Source of the DNA: Dendrocalamus latiflorus
Taxonomy: Eukaryota; Streptophyta; Magnoliopsida; Poales; Poaceae
Direction: 5' to 3'
Assembly (NCBI GenBank): GCA_017311315.1
Contig: CM029640.1
Coordinates: 16,765,905 to 16,829,904, forward strand
Length of the DNA: 64,000 bases
In this document: positions 22,440 to 33,513 of the stretch, piece by piece
How positions within the stretch are numbered: position 1 is the first letter of the stretch
Layout of the letters: the number at the start of each line of letters is the position of its first letter
Notes under the pieces: model-generated
What the model saw: the letters and a program-made list of their open reading frames with translations, nothing else
The model's database searches: none
Told to the model about the DNA's origin: nothing
Translations under genes and position numbers: made by a program

Positions 22440-23100
22440 CCCTAGCGAGTGCATTGTAAGTCTCCCCTTAGCGCAGGTTTGCTGTGGAGTGCTTGGCCAA
22501 AGGACTTCAAGATACCCACAGTGGAGTCGTACAAGGGTGATACAGACCCCGTGAATTTCTATGCATATATGAAATGGCCATCGAAACCATAGGGGAAGAC
22601 GACTCAACGAAGGTGAAGGGATTGCCGTTCGTCCTCCAAAGAGTCACGTTGTCTTGGTTTTTCACCATCGTGCCTGGCTCCGTGTATGCATGGGAGCAAG
22701 TCCGGGACCTCATGCACAACAAATTCTAGGGCAACTACGCTAAGCAGATCAGCAAAGACTAGCTCTTCACGATGAGGCAGGCACTAGGAAAGAGACTGTG
22801 GGCGTATTTCAAGCGCTTTGCGAAGGTCCACTGCTAGGTGAAAGATGTCAATGAGATGACTATCATCAATGTCGCCATCTGTGACTTCTATAATGGATCA
22901 TTCGCAGAGTATAATGTGTGAAAGCCCATAAGAATGGTGGCTAAGCCCTTTAACAAGATGGAGGAGAACACAAGGGTAGAAAAGGGCATAATGTGTCGCA
23001 AGGCCAACACCACACTGCCCACCCCCGAAGCTAAGCCCGCCCTAGCGGTCCCGAAGGAGGGCTCCGGTTGCAAGCAGCAAAAGGGACCCTAGGCCAGGTA
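22440..23100 (+). pseudogene. Element A gag (decayed)
   Basis: The translation reads PKDFKIPTVESYKGDTDP, then LPFVLQRVTLSWFFTIVPGS, YAWEQVRDLM, and YFKRFAKVHC with VKDVNEMTIINVAI. This is the retrotransposon gag capsid domain and aligns closely with C gag (58315-57628). Several TAG stops fall where C has CAG (Gln), the pattern of C-to-T decay of methylated DNA. Confidence 0.75.
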
Positions 23101-24840
23101 TGTTCTCAGCATCAAGGGGCATCGAGGAAAGCATTGCTCCTAGAGGTCGCGGATGTGGAAGGGGGTAGCACTGAGAAGATGGCTGTTAGCTAGGTCCATG
23201 GTGTGAAATGCACGGCCGGGGAGAGCATATCACATGTGATTGTCCCGCCATCGTGGTGCTCCATGAAAGTGTGGCCAGGGAGTGCATCCAAGATACAAAG
23301 GCACTGGTGGTAGCACATGTACAATAGCTCCCGAAGGTACCGCTTGTCTAACCCCCATCAGGCATGTTGTGGATTTAGGCCCTTGATGCTGGTCCTGGCC
23401 ATGTGATCAACACCATCACGGGCGGGTCATTCCTTGAATTCCCCTTCGAGTGATGACGAAGGGCCTACACATGCTAAATGCATCACATCACCACATACCC
23501 AACACTTGTGCTCCCGACGTGGACCTGAGCAGATATCACCTTCATGATGGAGGATGCCTCAAGAGTGGACTTTCCTCACCAAGACCCACTAGTAATCACG
23601 ACCAACATCACGGTGTGTGATGTGAGGCGGGTCCTAGTGGACGGAGGCAGCTCCATGGACCTTCTGTTCATCGATGCCTTCGACCAGATGGGCATCCTTC
23701 GAAGTAGGCTATAGCCACCAGGGATACCCCTGCAAGGCTTCAGAGCGAGCTCGGTCAGCGAGCTGGGGTAGATAGCACTTGAGGTAGTCTTCGGGCAAGG
23801 AGAGCAGAGCAGAAGGGAGGTTGTCAACTTTAACATTGTGGACCTTCAATATCTGTACAATGCCTTCTTGGAAAGGGCCACCCTCAATGCATTTGGTGTG
23901 GTCCCCCATCACAATTACCTATGCATGAAGCTTTGGGCCTTAGGGGGACATCATAGTGTTTGGCAATCAGGACCTTGCTAGACAAGTTGAGGTGGGCATG
24001 TGGAGCCCCCGTCGCAAAGTGCATGTAGTAAATGAAGGTCCCACCCCTCCCTTAGCAACACCACCTCCCTTTGTCCCAGGGTCGATGTCGAAGCCGAGGC
24101 TGAATGGTGAGGTAAAGAGGGTGCCACTCAATAATGAAGATCCATCAAAGCAAGTATCGATTAGGGGCAGCCTTACCCCGGAGGCTAAATGAAGCCTATT
24201 GGAAGTACTCTGCAAGAATGTAGATATCTTCGTATGGTCACCTGCTGACATCACCGAAGTAGAACACTCCACCATCGAGCACAACCTAGCGGTACACCCT
24301 GATACGAAGCCCGTCAAGCAACGAATGAGGTAGATGTCCCTCGACAGCCAAGAGGCTACCAAGATGGTGGTGACCAAACTGATCGCCTCCAGCATTATCA
24401 AGGAAGTGGTCCACCCAGAGTGGCTCACCAACCTGGTGCTGGTTAAGAAGACGAACGGTAGCTAGCGCATGTGCGTTGACTTCAACAACCTTAACAAGGC
24501 ATGTGCTAAGGATAACCACCCCTTGCTGTGTACTGATCAATTGGTGTACGCCTCATCGGGGGTGTGAATTGATGAGTTTTCTTGATGCATACTCTAGATA
24601 TCACCAGATCCGCATGGCCAAGGAAGATGAAACAAAGACAAGCTTCATAGTCCCCGTTGGGACATACTACTTCGTCAGGATGCCCTTCGGGCTAAAAAAT
24701 GTCAGGGCAGCCTTCACCAGGCTCATCAGCGAAATATCGAAGCCTACATTGATGATGTGGCCGTCAAAGGCAGATGGGCATCATCCTATGGTATGGATCT
24801 CTGTAACACCTTTGACAACTTTCAACGGGTTAATATAAAG
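23101..24840 (+). pseudogene. Element A protease and reverse transcriptase (decayed)
   Basis: Protease homology is at 23570-23930: VLVDGGSSMDLLFIDAFDQM, with the DGGSS form of the aspartic-protease active site, followed by VVPHHNYLCMKLWAL. RT homology runs from about 24190: FLDAYSRYHQIRM, then TKTSFIVPVGTYYFVRMPFG and LKNVRAAFTRLI. The YxDD block after it is damaged. There are many stops and frameshifts. The order gag-protease-RT is that of Gypsy elements. Confidence 0.75.
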
Positions 24841-26561
24841 CTTAATCCAGTTGTGTCTTTGGAGTCTGAGCAGGCAAATTGCATGGCTTTCTGGTGTCCA
24901 GTAGGGGCATAGAGGCTAACCCTGACAAAATTGATTCCATAATATCCATGGAGGCCCCCAAGACTATTAGAGAGGTCTAGAGGCTTGTAGGGTGCCTTGC
25001 TGCCCTTAGCTGCTTCCTGTTGAGGGCCACGGAGCAAGTGCTCCCCTTATTTAAAATACTCCATAGCTTAGGCGACTTCCAATGGACCAACGAGTGCATG
25101 TAGGCCTTCCAGAACTTAAGGAGCACCTCGCTAAACTCCCCATGCTCACATATTCAACATTAGAGGCTTTGCTCCTGCTATACCTAGCTATGATGCCCTA
25201 TATGGTCAGTGTAGTCCTTGTGCTGGAAGAGGGCTCCGTCCAGCGGTTAGTATACTATTTTTTCGAGGCCCTACAAGGAGCTAAGGCATGATACACAAAA
25301 CTAGAGAAGTTAGCTTACGCTCTGCTCACAGCTTTGTGCAAGCTATAGCATTATTTCCTAGCCCCACAAGATCATTGTGCCCTTGTTCTTCCCCTTTAGA
25401 GAGATGTTGTAGAACAAAGAGTCTATAGGTCACATCAGCAAATGAGCAGCTAAGCTAGCCCCCTTTTCCATCACCTACATTGCATGTACCATGATAAAAT
25501 CGCAAATACTGGTGGACTTTATCATATAATGGACCCTATGCCTCAGCCTAGCTATCAGCCGCCTACAGAGCCAGTGTGGGCCTTGCACACTAACGACACA
25601 TACAACGCCATAGGTACAGGGGTGGGGGCCGTCATAATAACCCCCAAGGGCCAGAACCTAGCGTATGCAGTGTGCCTCGACTTTCTAGTGGTCAACAACA
25701 TAGTGGAGTATGAGGCCCTATTGTTTGGCCTCTGTAAGGTGACGACATTCGGAGCCAGAAGGGTGTTCATGCACAACGACTCTCGCTTGCTTGCGGGACA
25801 TGAAAAATCCTATTAGGCTAGGGACCCCTACCTTACTAAGTACCTCACCGCGGTTAGGGCGAGGGAGCAACACTTCTTAGGAGTCACCATCAAGTCAATA
25901 CTAAGAACTGACAATGCGAAAGTCGATGCCCTTACAAAGGCTGCTAGTCAAGGACGTGACCCACCCTATGGTGCCTTCTTCGAAGTTCTCACCTCCACTA
26001 CGGTGCCACAAGAGGACGATTGGAGGCAGCTGGACATCACTTTTCTCCAAGGGGCTGAAGAGCCGGACAACTCATAGGAGCTTAGGAGATTGGTGCACTG
26101 GGCGAGAACCTTCGACATGGTGGAAGGGTTGCTCTACAAATATGGTTCATGCACTCCGTTGTTATGATGCCTTTCATGTCGAGAGGGCCAGGAGCTCCTC
26201 GCACATAGCCTTGTATGCTCTCATAGGGAAAGCCTTAAGACAAGTCTTAAACTGGCCATGGTAGCTTCGGATGTAAAGGAGCTGGTTAAGCACTGCCAAG
26301 GATGACAATGGATGGGGAGATTTACCCACGCACCACCGAACCCCCTCCAACCAATTCCACAGGTATGGTCGTTGGTGCGTTGGGGGCTATACATCATTGG
26401 TCTGCTGCCTCGCGCCGCTGGGGACCTCTGCTTCATCATCGTAGCATACGACTACTTCTCCAAGTGGGTCGAGGTGGTCCCTCTTGCTAAGATAACCTCA
26501 GCGATAGCACAAAAATTCCTCTAGCAAAACACCATATGCCAGTTCAGGGTCCCAGAGAAAT
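24841..26561 (+). pseudogene. Element A RT C-terminus, RNase H and integrase (5' part)
   Basis: 25080-25290 is the RT-RNase H connection (LLLYLAMMPYMVSVVLVLEE). 25550-25816 is the archaeal-type RNase H seen in Tat-lineage elements: VWALHTNDTYNAIGTGVGAV, VNNIVEYEALLFGL, NDSRLLAGH. 26380-26561 is the integrase core (YDYFSKWVEVVPLAKI), which breaks off at FRVPEKL where element B begins. It resumes at 61337. Confidence 0.78.
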
Positions 26562-27522
26562 TGATGCAGATATGCATATGTCTTACACTTTTTAGTTTAA
26601 AATATTATTTGACTGGAAAGAGTTACTAAGCTACATTAAATATTATCAGGTGAATTTGTTTCGTAATGAATTTCCTTGTATTAATGAGAACGCTATACTA
26701 CCTTATGCCAGTTTCTCGTATGTATTTAGGTATGAAAAGGGAACCAGACCAAAAGAACACATTGAAGATGGAAACAACAACCGGCCAAGATCTTTCAAAG
26801 CCCATGAGTGGAAGGAAGAAAAGGCCAAGGTTGATGGCCATGCAACCTAGCACTCAATGGAGGGAGTCCATGTAGTTGGCACAAGGCTAGTAGCCATGCA
26901 CATGGAGCTCATGGAGCCCATGGTGTCTAAAGACATGCGCATGGAGCTCTCACGGCCTACGTGCCACTAATCTTGGTCAAACCGAATGAGGTGTGACAAT
27001 GTATCACGTTCTGAACATAAACCCAAGTGGTGCACCCATGTAGTTTGTTTAATAAGTTGAGTCCGAACTAGTTAGGAGATTTGAGAGTTAAACTCTAGAT
27101 TAGTCTTTGATTCAGTTTGTGCTAGCCGAATAAGATGTGGTCTGGCCAAACAAACTAGTCGGTCCTAGGCTAAGCTTGTGTGAACATCAGGTGGGGTGCC
27201 CTATATAGCCACACGTGGTCTCTTGTAAGGGGAGACCACCTTTTTGCTAAATAATCAGAAACAGATTGCTTGTGTTCTTCTTGACGGCCGATGGCATCAA
27301 TGGGGAAAATTGAGAGTGCTTGCTAACTGAGATCATTCAACTTTCCACTGGGAATTGAGAGCATGATAGGGCTTTGCTTGGTGGTCGTGAAGTCCGGCCC
27401 ATGTGTTCTTGCGAATGAAAGAGTGTTCGTTCTTGCATTGGCAATGGAGGATCACTACAATTCGAGAGACTACACGTGAGTATCTTTATCCTACATTGAG
27501 AAGATCGGGTAACCCCGTATCA
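26562..27522 (+). repeat. Element B 5' LTR
   Basis: It starts TGATGCAGATATGCATATG and ends ACCCCGTATCA (961 bp). A CCCTATATAG box near 27191 is a candidate TATA. The first 250 bases continue an open frame (VNLFRNEFPCINENAILPYA) that represents the end of the element's accessory protein. Confidence 0.85.
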
Positions 27523-27525
27523 TCT

Positions 27526-27537
27526 TGGTATTAGAGC
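27526..27537 (+). other. Element B primer-binding site
   Basis: TGGTATTAGAGC lies three bases after the LTR and differs by one base from the usual initiator-tRNA-Met complement. Confidence 0.8.
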
Positions 27538-28373
27538 ATGGTTTCCTTGGTAGGATTATTTACCCTAGCTTTTAGATCAATTTTATTGTTATTCTTATTA
27601 CCTAGAGTCTATAAACCGCAAATTGCAACACAAAAATTTCCGAACTCTAGTTTTAATCTGTTATTTCTTGTGAGTTTTGTTAGGTTTTCATCTATTAGGA
27701 TTTTTGTTCAAATGCTGATCATCGTGTTCCTTTGTGTCGCTTAATCGTTGTGTCCACATAAACCCTAGAAAATTTTGCTAGTTGAATCTCTCAATTAGCA
27801 TAAAAAACAATCTGCCTTCTGCGCACTATTGTACTGCCCCGAGCTAGAGTGACATGCAATGAATAGAAGCACTGGAAGTAAAACCCACCTCCACTTGCAA
27901 GAGTTTGAAGCCAAGTCTACTTGTTATACTCTGAATAGCTAGCTGTGTTCCGGTCGAAAATCAATGTGGTGTATAAGCTGACTTGGTTACAAACTCGTTT
28001 GCTGATTGGTTTGTTGTTGTATATCCGAACTCCACCTACAATTGTTTTGAGTTTGAATACAACTCCTCAAGTCTAAGAGTAGTGCTGGACGTAGAGACCG
28101 AATGCAACTCCTCCAACCAAAACACTTGTGTTGTGATTGCTAGTCAGCCGGCCCTTGCACTATAACTTGGAGTTTGGATTTGCATCATAACACTGAGCAC
28201 TTGTGTAGTTTGAGAGCTTCACTTATATCTTTTATCAGAATTGCTTCACCTCAGACGTATGATACAAGCACAAAAAGTCAGACGCTCAGCCCCACATGAG
28301 CTTACCATGTCCACAAACCCCTTCCTTCCACACCACTCATTTCAAATCCTCTCTTATCTCTCTTTACCCACAG
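27538..28373 (+). other. Element B leader; no gag recognised
   Basis: The first part (to about 27760) matches in style and wording the leader beside the D LTR (GGTAGGATTATTTAC). The rest has no recognisable gag. The last hundred bases are pyrimidine-rich and end TTTACCCACAG, reading as the acceptor end of an intron belonging to the captured exon that follows. Confidence 0.5.
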
Positions 28374-28669
28374 AGTTTCCACTGGTCCAGACAAAGATCG
28401 GGGATTTCTACAAGATCCAATGGAGCCCCGCCGTGGCTGAGACGCCGGAGGGGAAGAAGAGGAATAGGAATCCCGTGGGCGTGCTGGTGGTGTCCAAGAA
28501 AAAGAGGAAGCTACTGCCGTTCAACCCCAGCGAGGACCCCGCTAGGCGCTTCTGCTAGATGGCGTTGCTGGCCACCGCACTCACGGCTACCGACACCATC
28601 TTTAGCAACGAGCTCAGCTATGTGCCAAGCACTGTCGCACCGGAGGCCTCGCCGCCGCCTGCCATGGAG
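28374..28669 (+). pseudogene. Captured exon of an ATXR5/6-like histone methyltransferase
   Basis: The frame reads FPLVQTKIGDFYKIQWSPAV, then VGVLVVSKKKRKLLPFNPSE and DPARRFC, stop, MALLATALTATDTIFSNELSYVPS. This matches the linker between PHD and SET domains of ATXR5/ATXR6 proteins (PLVQTKI, KKKRKLLPFNP, DPxRRLEQMASLATALT, FSxELTY). Those enzymes monomethylate histone H3 lysine 27 and repress heterochromatin and transposons. An in-frame TAG at 28556-28558 replaces the expected CAG. The exon has an AG acceptor before it and a GTAGGC donor after it, so it was captured as genomic DNA with intron edges and not as cDNA. PHD and SET domains are absent. It lies in the body of element B, where gag would be expected. 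Confidence 0.78.
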
Positions 28670-29559
28670 GTAGGCATTTGTTTTGTTGCAACATTTCTGA
28701 AACTTTGGTTTTTGAGAGAAGGAAGGATAACATACTAATTGCTTTAGCCGGGCGAATAGAAAAAAGAGGCAGCAACAAGTAAAAGCCGTGGCAAGAAACC
28801 ATAAAAAGAAAGAAAGAACAGAGTAAGAATTAAGTTCAACCGTATGAGCAAGCATTGAAATTTCTCTAGCCCAACCAAAATTTTTAGATTGTGTACTTAT
28901 TTGTTTAGATCAATCTTGTGCCCTTACATTTATTATTTTTGTAATTGGCCATCGTCTCTCATAGTACTCAGTGCAAATCGAGCTATTTAATCCTCAATTA
29001 GATTGCCTCTATTTAGCTCATTCCTATGTTTATATTGAGTCACATTGATCTTTGTGTGTGCATTAATACATTTCACTTAAACCTTTTGGATCAGCACTTA
29101 GGGAGAGTATTCTAGCTTGAATTATTACTAAACTTTGCAACATCAAGAATTTCATATTGCATAGGTTATACAGTTTCATACCAAGCTCCACTATATAACT
29201 GTTGATGTGCAATTGTGAACACTCTTAAATTCACTTGATCATCACTTTGCTATTGTCGCTTCAACCAAGTGTAAGTTTTTATTAGCCTTAATTCACTTTG
29301 GAAAGGTAAGCATTTTACTTGGGAGAGATTGAGTGGATTCTATTGATCACCTATATACATTGTTGTTGTTTGTGTTTTCTTTTGTACAACTATGACAAGA
29401 GAGATGAAATTGGAGCTACATGCTAGTTGTGACTTTTTGAATGAAGAGGATGGTCAACTCGCTGAGTTATTTCACTCCCGTTGTGCTGTTGATGGTGTGT
29501 GTTGTGCCTTACCATTGATAATTGGAGCATAACAAACTTGGCAAGCATTGAGCTAGTGG
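28670..29559 (+). other. Element B interior, no gene recognised
   Basis: This AT-rich text follows the captured exon. Its first hundred bases may be captured intron. 29400-29520 could encode a fragment upstream of protease, but nothing diagnostic remains. Confidence 0.35.
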
Positions 29560-29973
29560 AGAAGTTGAGCCTATTCACATATCAACACCCTGATCCATAG
29601 TGGACAGTACAATGTCAACATTACTAAAAGAGTCAAGGAGCCAATTTCTTTGGGAGGATTTATTGATACTATCGAGTGTGATGTGGTACCGATGTCTATG
29701 TATTCATGTCACCTACTGTGGGGAAGGTAATGGATGAAGGGTTATAACATTAAACATCATCCCAGTACCAACTATTACTCTTTATTACAAAGGGGAAGGA
29801 TGGTGATACTTCGTTGTCAACACAATTGTACCTTGATGAATGACAGATGAGAAATCAAAGAACAAAGGAGTAATTGCTTTCAAAGAAGCTAAAGGAGGTG
29901 CACCATAACTCATGTAAGGACAAGAGCCACATAACCAAATTGAGTGATAGTATTAAAAAGAGTGAAATGTATG
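29560..29973 (+). pseudogene. Element B protease remnant joined to the accessory frame
   Basis: 29660-29730 reads GGFIDTIECDVVPMSMYSCHL, matching the DVVPMQACSLLLGR segment of F's protease region. Further on, SHITKLSDSIKKSEM (29929-29973, completed across the C insertion at 59119) matches SHIAKLSGSDKKSEL of the D accessory frame. Thus in B the protease region runs into the accessory region with no RT, RNase H or integrase between. Confidence 0.65.
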
Positions 29974-30217
29974 TGTTGTGGTTACAGACCAAATAGTAAA
30001 GTGAGAGTATAGTAGTGGAGATGACAGATGAACAATGCTTGGCCCTTCCCCATGTCCAGGGCAGCCATATATATTCACACGTGGAGTATTTTACAATTAT
30101 GTCCTTACACTCAAGTACCCCTCGCAAGGGTATTTATATCATTATACATGTCCCATTTTGGGCTTTACAACTCTTTAGCAGGCCGGCCGGGCTTAGGTGG
30201 GGGCCACCCCTACAACA
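29974..30217 (-). repeat. Element C 3' LTR
   Basis: The plus strand reads TGTTGTGGTTACAGACC at the left end and CCACCCCTACAACA at the right end. In element orientation a GATATAAATACCC box is a candidate TATA. Its length equals the other LTR exactly. Confidence 0.92.
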
Positions 30218-30676
30218 GGAGCCTCTCATGGTGAAGGGCTTCACAGGCCGAGGCCCCTCCGTCCCTGCGGCCTGTGACCTTCAGTGATCTTGGGCGGAAA
30301 TGGATTTGCCGGCGCAGCCCGGCTTCGTGCCGCGGATACGAAGTCGAATTGGTTGCTGAAGTCGTCCTCCGACCGTGAAGTCCTCCAGCCACGAAGTCAA
30401 AGTAGCTGGCGGAGTTGCCCCGCCGAGGCAAAGCCGAGGCGAGGCCAAGTTCATCCCGTGGACATGTTGTCGAAGCGGGGGCCAGGCCAATCCCGCGTAT
30501 GCGAGGTCGGAGCCAAGGGCGGACTCGTCCTGCGGAGACGAGGCCAAAGCGGACACGACATCGAAGTGGTTTCCGGGGTTGTCCTACGAATGCGGAGTCA
30601 AAGTACAGCCCGGTGGCTCACAGCCCGAAGACAGTGTCTTAATGGCACCGAGGATCATGCCAACTCCTGGAATGTC
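30218..30676. other. Element C sequence between 3' LTR and repeats, no gene
   Basis: GC-rich text with recurring GAAGTCG, GAGGCCAA and GCGGAG words, suggestive of an old degenerate repeat. A clean polypurine tract beside the LTR is not evident. Confidence 0.4.
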
Positions 30677-30960
30677 AGGCGGTCGCACGCCTGCGGCCGT
30701 GCGCACCTTCCCGAGGGGCGGGACACGTGGCGGGATGTGACTGGTGCGTTGTCAAGTGGCCGCACAACCGCGGTCATTGGCACCTTCCCGAGGGGGCGGG
30801 ACACGTGGCGGGATGTGACCGGTGCATCGTGTGTTGTCAAGCGGTCGCACGACCATGGTCGTGCGCACCTTCCTGAGGGGGCGGCACACGTGGTGGGATG
30901 CGACTGGTGTGTCGTGCACTGTTAGGTGGCCGCACGACCACGACGGGGCGTGCGTGTGCC
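30677..30960. repeat. Three-copy repeat (77-85 bp) upstream of the antisense gene
   Basis: The block CACCTTCC...GGGGCGG.ACACGTGG.GGGATG occurs at 30704, 30781 and 30866, spaced 77 and 85 bases. Each unit contains a CACGTGG G-box-like motif. The array lies about 150-400 bases upstream of the TATA box of the antisense gene. Confidence 0.75.
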
Positions 30961-31074
30961 CAAACATGATCGAGCTATCGCGCGGCTTCGACTGCTGTCG
31001 GTTACGCTTCCCGATCGTGGGGAAAGTGGACAGTTGGATTTCCGCCGGTTGCACTTCCCGATCGTGGGAGGCGA

Positions 31075-31225
31075 AGGGGCTTTATATACCATGCTCGTCG
31101 CCGAGCCGTTGTTCCTCCTCACCCGCTTGTCTCTGCCCTTTGCTACTCCTTGCTCCTTGCTCCCGTGCACCCTGCTCTTGTCTCACTTGCTGCCACCATT
31201 CACCACTGCTGCCGCTCGCTTCACC
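31075..31225 (+). promoter_or_regulatory. Promoter of the antisense gene in element C
   Basis: A TTTATATA box lies at about 31081-31088. A pyrimidine-rich stretch of about 110 bases follows, and the ATG is at 31226. The spacing is that of a plant core promoter with a short leader, on the strand opposite to gag-pol. The G-box-like repeats are just upstream. Confidence 0.6.
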
Positions 31226-32126
31226 ATGCCCGCTGAAGGAATGATTCGATGTGAAGAGCTCGCTAGCTGGCCCAGCGATGGCGCTTCTTCTAGCCGATGT
31301 AGCTCATCGGCGACGGAGATGGACTACACGCTGGTTGGGCGCGATCCCTTGTAGACCAACAAGCGGTCGACAGCGGAGAAGAAGGTGGAAGGCCCTTGCT
31401 CCAGCGTGCTAGGGCAGACCCTCCTGACGGAGGAGACGATCCGGTCTCTGTTTCACGAGGGGAAGCTGACAGACCGCAGTGCTGTTCACCTTCCTGCCTG
31501 GGACGAGACGAAGCCGCACCCAGAAGAGTCGGAGGCAATCGTCTTTGTGGCCTACTTCGAAGCCGGGCTCCGAATCACATCGGTCAAGGTCGTCGGCGAT
31601 GTCCTCCATACATATGAGCAGGAGTTAGTGCAGCTAACTCCGAACGCCATCGCTAGCCTGGCTGTTTACAGTTGGGCGACGCAGATAGAGGGGGTTTGGC
31701 CCAGCGCCTCCCATTCACCTTCCTCCACTACGCGCGGTGTCAGCCGAAGAAGCTCAAGGGAGGGGAGTTCTGCAACTTCGGCAGTGTCAACTTCGTTTTG
31801 CGGTCTCTGTGCGCGAAGATCTTCCTCGCTAACTCGATCCGAGCGAAGTGCGAATCCAACTGGATGCGGCGGTGGCAGCCTTCGCTGCACAGGGCGGCCG
31901 ATGGCGTTCATCATTACACTAAGCGTGAAGCCCGACTGCGACGATGAGCAGAGGGCACAGTGGCTCGTGGGGATTACCCTCTGCTTCAACATGCGCGACC
32001 TCATGGAGGAGTTCATCATGTACGGAGTGGCGCCGCTTACCAGCCGGTGGCACGTCCAACCCGGCCCCACCCGGCAGGACGGTGTTCGGCCGACTGTGGC
32101 CTCACTACCGAAGCCGTAAGACCACT
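31226..32126 (+). pseudogene. Antisense accessory gene of C, exon 1 (Transposase_28-like)
   Basis: It starts MPAEGMIRCEELASW at 31226, with an in-frame TAG at 31352-31354. The frame continues VLGQTLLTEETIRSLFHEGK, then IVFVAYFEAGLRI and YEQELVQLTPNAIASLAVYSW. After a frameshift it reads LPFTFLHYARCQPKKLKGGE and LCAKIFLANSIRAKCESNWM, then, in the first frame again, MRDLMEEFIMYGVAPLTSRW. This order matches the putative gypsy-type transposon domain (Pfam Transposase_28) common in grass elements. The exon ends at a GTAAGTT donor (32127). Element E sits in the intron, and exon 2 resumes at 50671. Function of the family is unknown. This copy is broken. Confidence 0.72.
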
Positions 32127-32139
32127 GTAAGTTCTTCAA

Positions 32140-33448
32140 TGATGTTGCCAAGAGTATGAATGATACATTGATTTGTGCTTCATCTATGCAATCTGAAGTT
32201 ACAAGGTTTAGTAGTGCTGAATTGTGCAAGAAGAAAGAAGCTATCGGTTATGTGAGAGAGAAGAATATCCTAGTTCGTGCGAATACTTATGTGATTCCTC
32301 CTTTGTGCAGTGCAAACAAGACAACAATGCATGGAATTAGAGGTGTGGATGGAGAAGAAAGAAAGTTAGTTTGGCTAAAGAGGAAGGCACAAGATCAATC
32401 AAATTCTCGTGATTGCAGTTCTGTCCACAAAGTTCATGAAGTTCTCAATGCCATATTTTGAAAGCTAATGACGTCTACTTTCCAACGAATCAAACAGCGC
32501 TTGATTTGGAGCTTCCTACACAAAGTTATGACAACTTCATTGGATGCTACACGAGCTGTCCGGAGAGACGCGCGAGACCTGCCAAACATAAAGAGTCCGA
32601 GTATTGCAATGCAAGTAAGGGTGAAATTCGACCACACCATGGTTTTCCAAAGGTTAAAAATGATTCCTTTTCAAGTTCCAAACGGATTTGGAAACCCCTT
32701 GAACAAGACAAGAAAACATATACGAATTTGAATTCAGTTCGGATTCGGTTCGGGACAGACAAGAAGTCCAACACTAAAACGCCCATAACTTTCACAAACG
32801 GAGTCCGATTTGGGCGTTCTTAGACTCGTTGGAAAGCTATTTTGAAGCTCCATACAATTGATAAGGTGCCAGCCATGGAATCCTCATGGTCAGGTCGCAA
32901 ATTGAGAGAGAATTCAGAGGTAGCAGTTTAGGTATTTCCTTTTTAGTTCGTATTGGAGTTTGTTTCGGCCTTAGGCCAAGTTGTGCGTGAGTTTTAGTCA
33001 AGGCCGTGCATTGTGCACCAATATAAGGCCATGGTCTTAGCCCCATTGTAACCGTGGCTATGATATGATAAGTTTTTAGACTCGTGAAATAAAGAAGAAA
33101 ATCGCCATGATGGTGGTGGTGGCCAGATTGCGTGATTGCAAGGTTTTTTTGTTTGGAGTTTGTTGAGTTGGTGCAAGGCAATAATAGAAGATTCTTGAGA
33201 TTGCCCATCGAATCTATAAGGTTCATCTCTTCTAATTCGTGTCTTCTTGTTGAATTCACGGTTTGGGGAGTACGACGGATTGCTTCTAGTGTGCGCCCTG
33301 CATACTAGTGCAGATTGCCCTTATCAATATTGTTTGCTGCATCAAGACAAGGAGAAGACTCTATCCAAGGAGAAGGAACCTCGCTGATCGTACCGGGAAA
33401 GATCGGGCCATGCCTACGTATCAACTAATTCTTAGTTGGTCCGCATCA
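32140..33448 (+). repeat. Element E LTR 1
   Basis: It starts TGATGTTGCCAAGAGT and ends GGTCCGCATCA (1,309 bp), followed by TGGTAACAGAGC. AATATAAGG near 33020 and AATAAAG near 33090 are candidate TATA and poly(A) signals. Its first 320 bases keep the coding tail seen in all three LTRs (NDTLICASSMQSEVTRFSSA). Confidence 0.88.
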
Positions 33449-33513
33449 TCGTGGTAACAGAGCGTGGTTGATCATGGTACGAGGTTGCTGAATTTTTCTT
33501 AATAGCTGATTCT

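Noticed and set aside
32458..32823. The reading frames in the E LTRs as separate genes
   Set aside because: They recur at the same LTR position in all three LTRs and are the coding tail of the element that overlaps U3.
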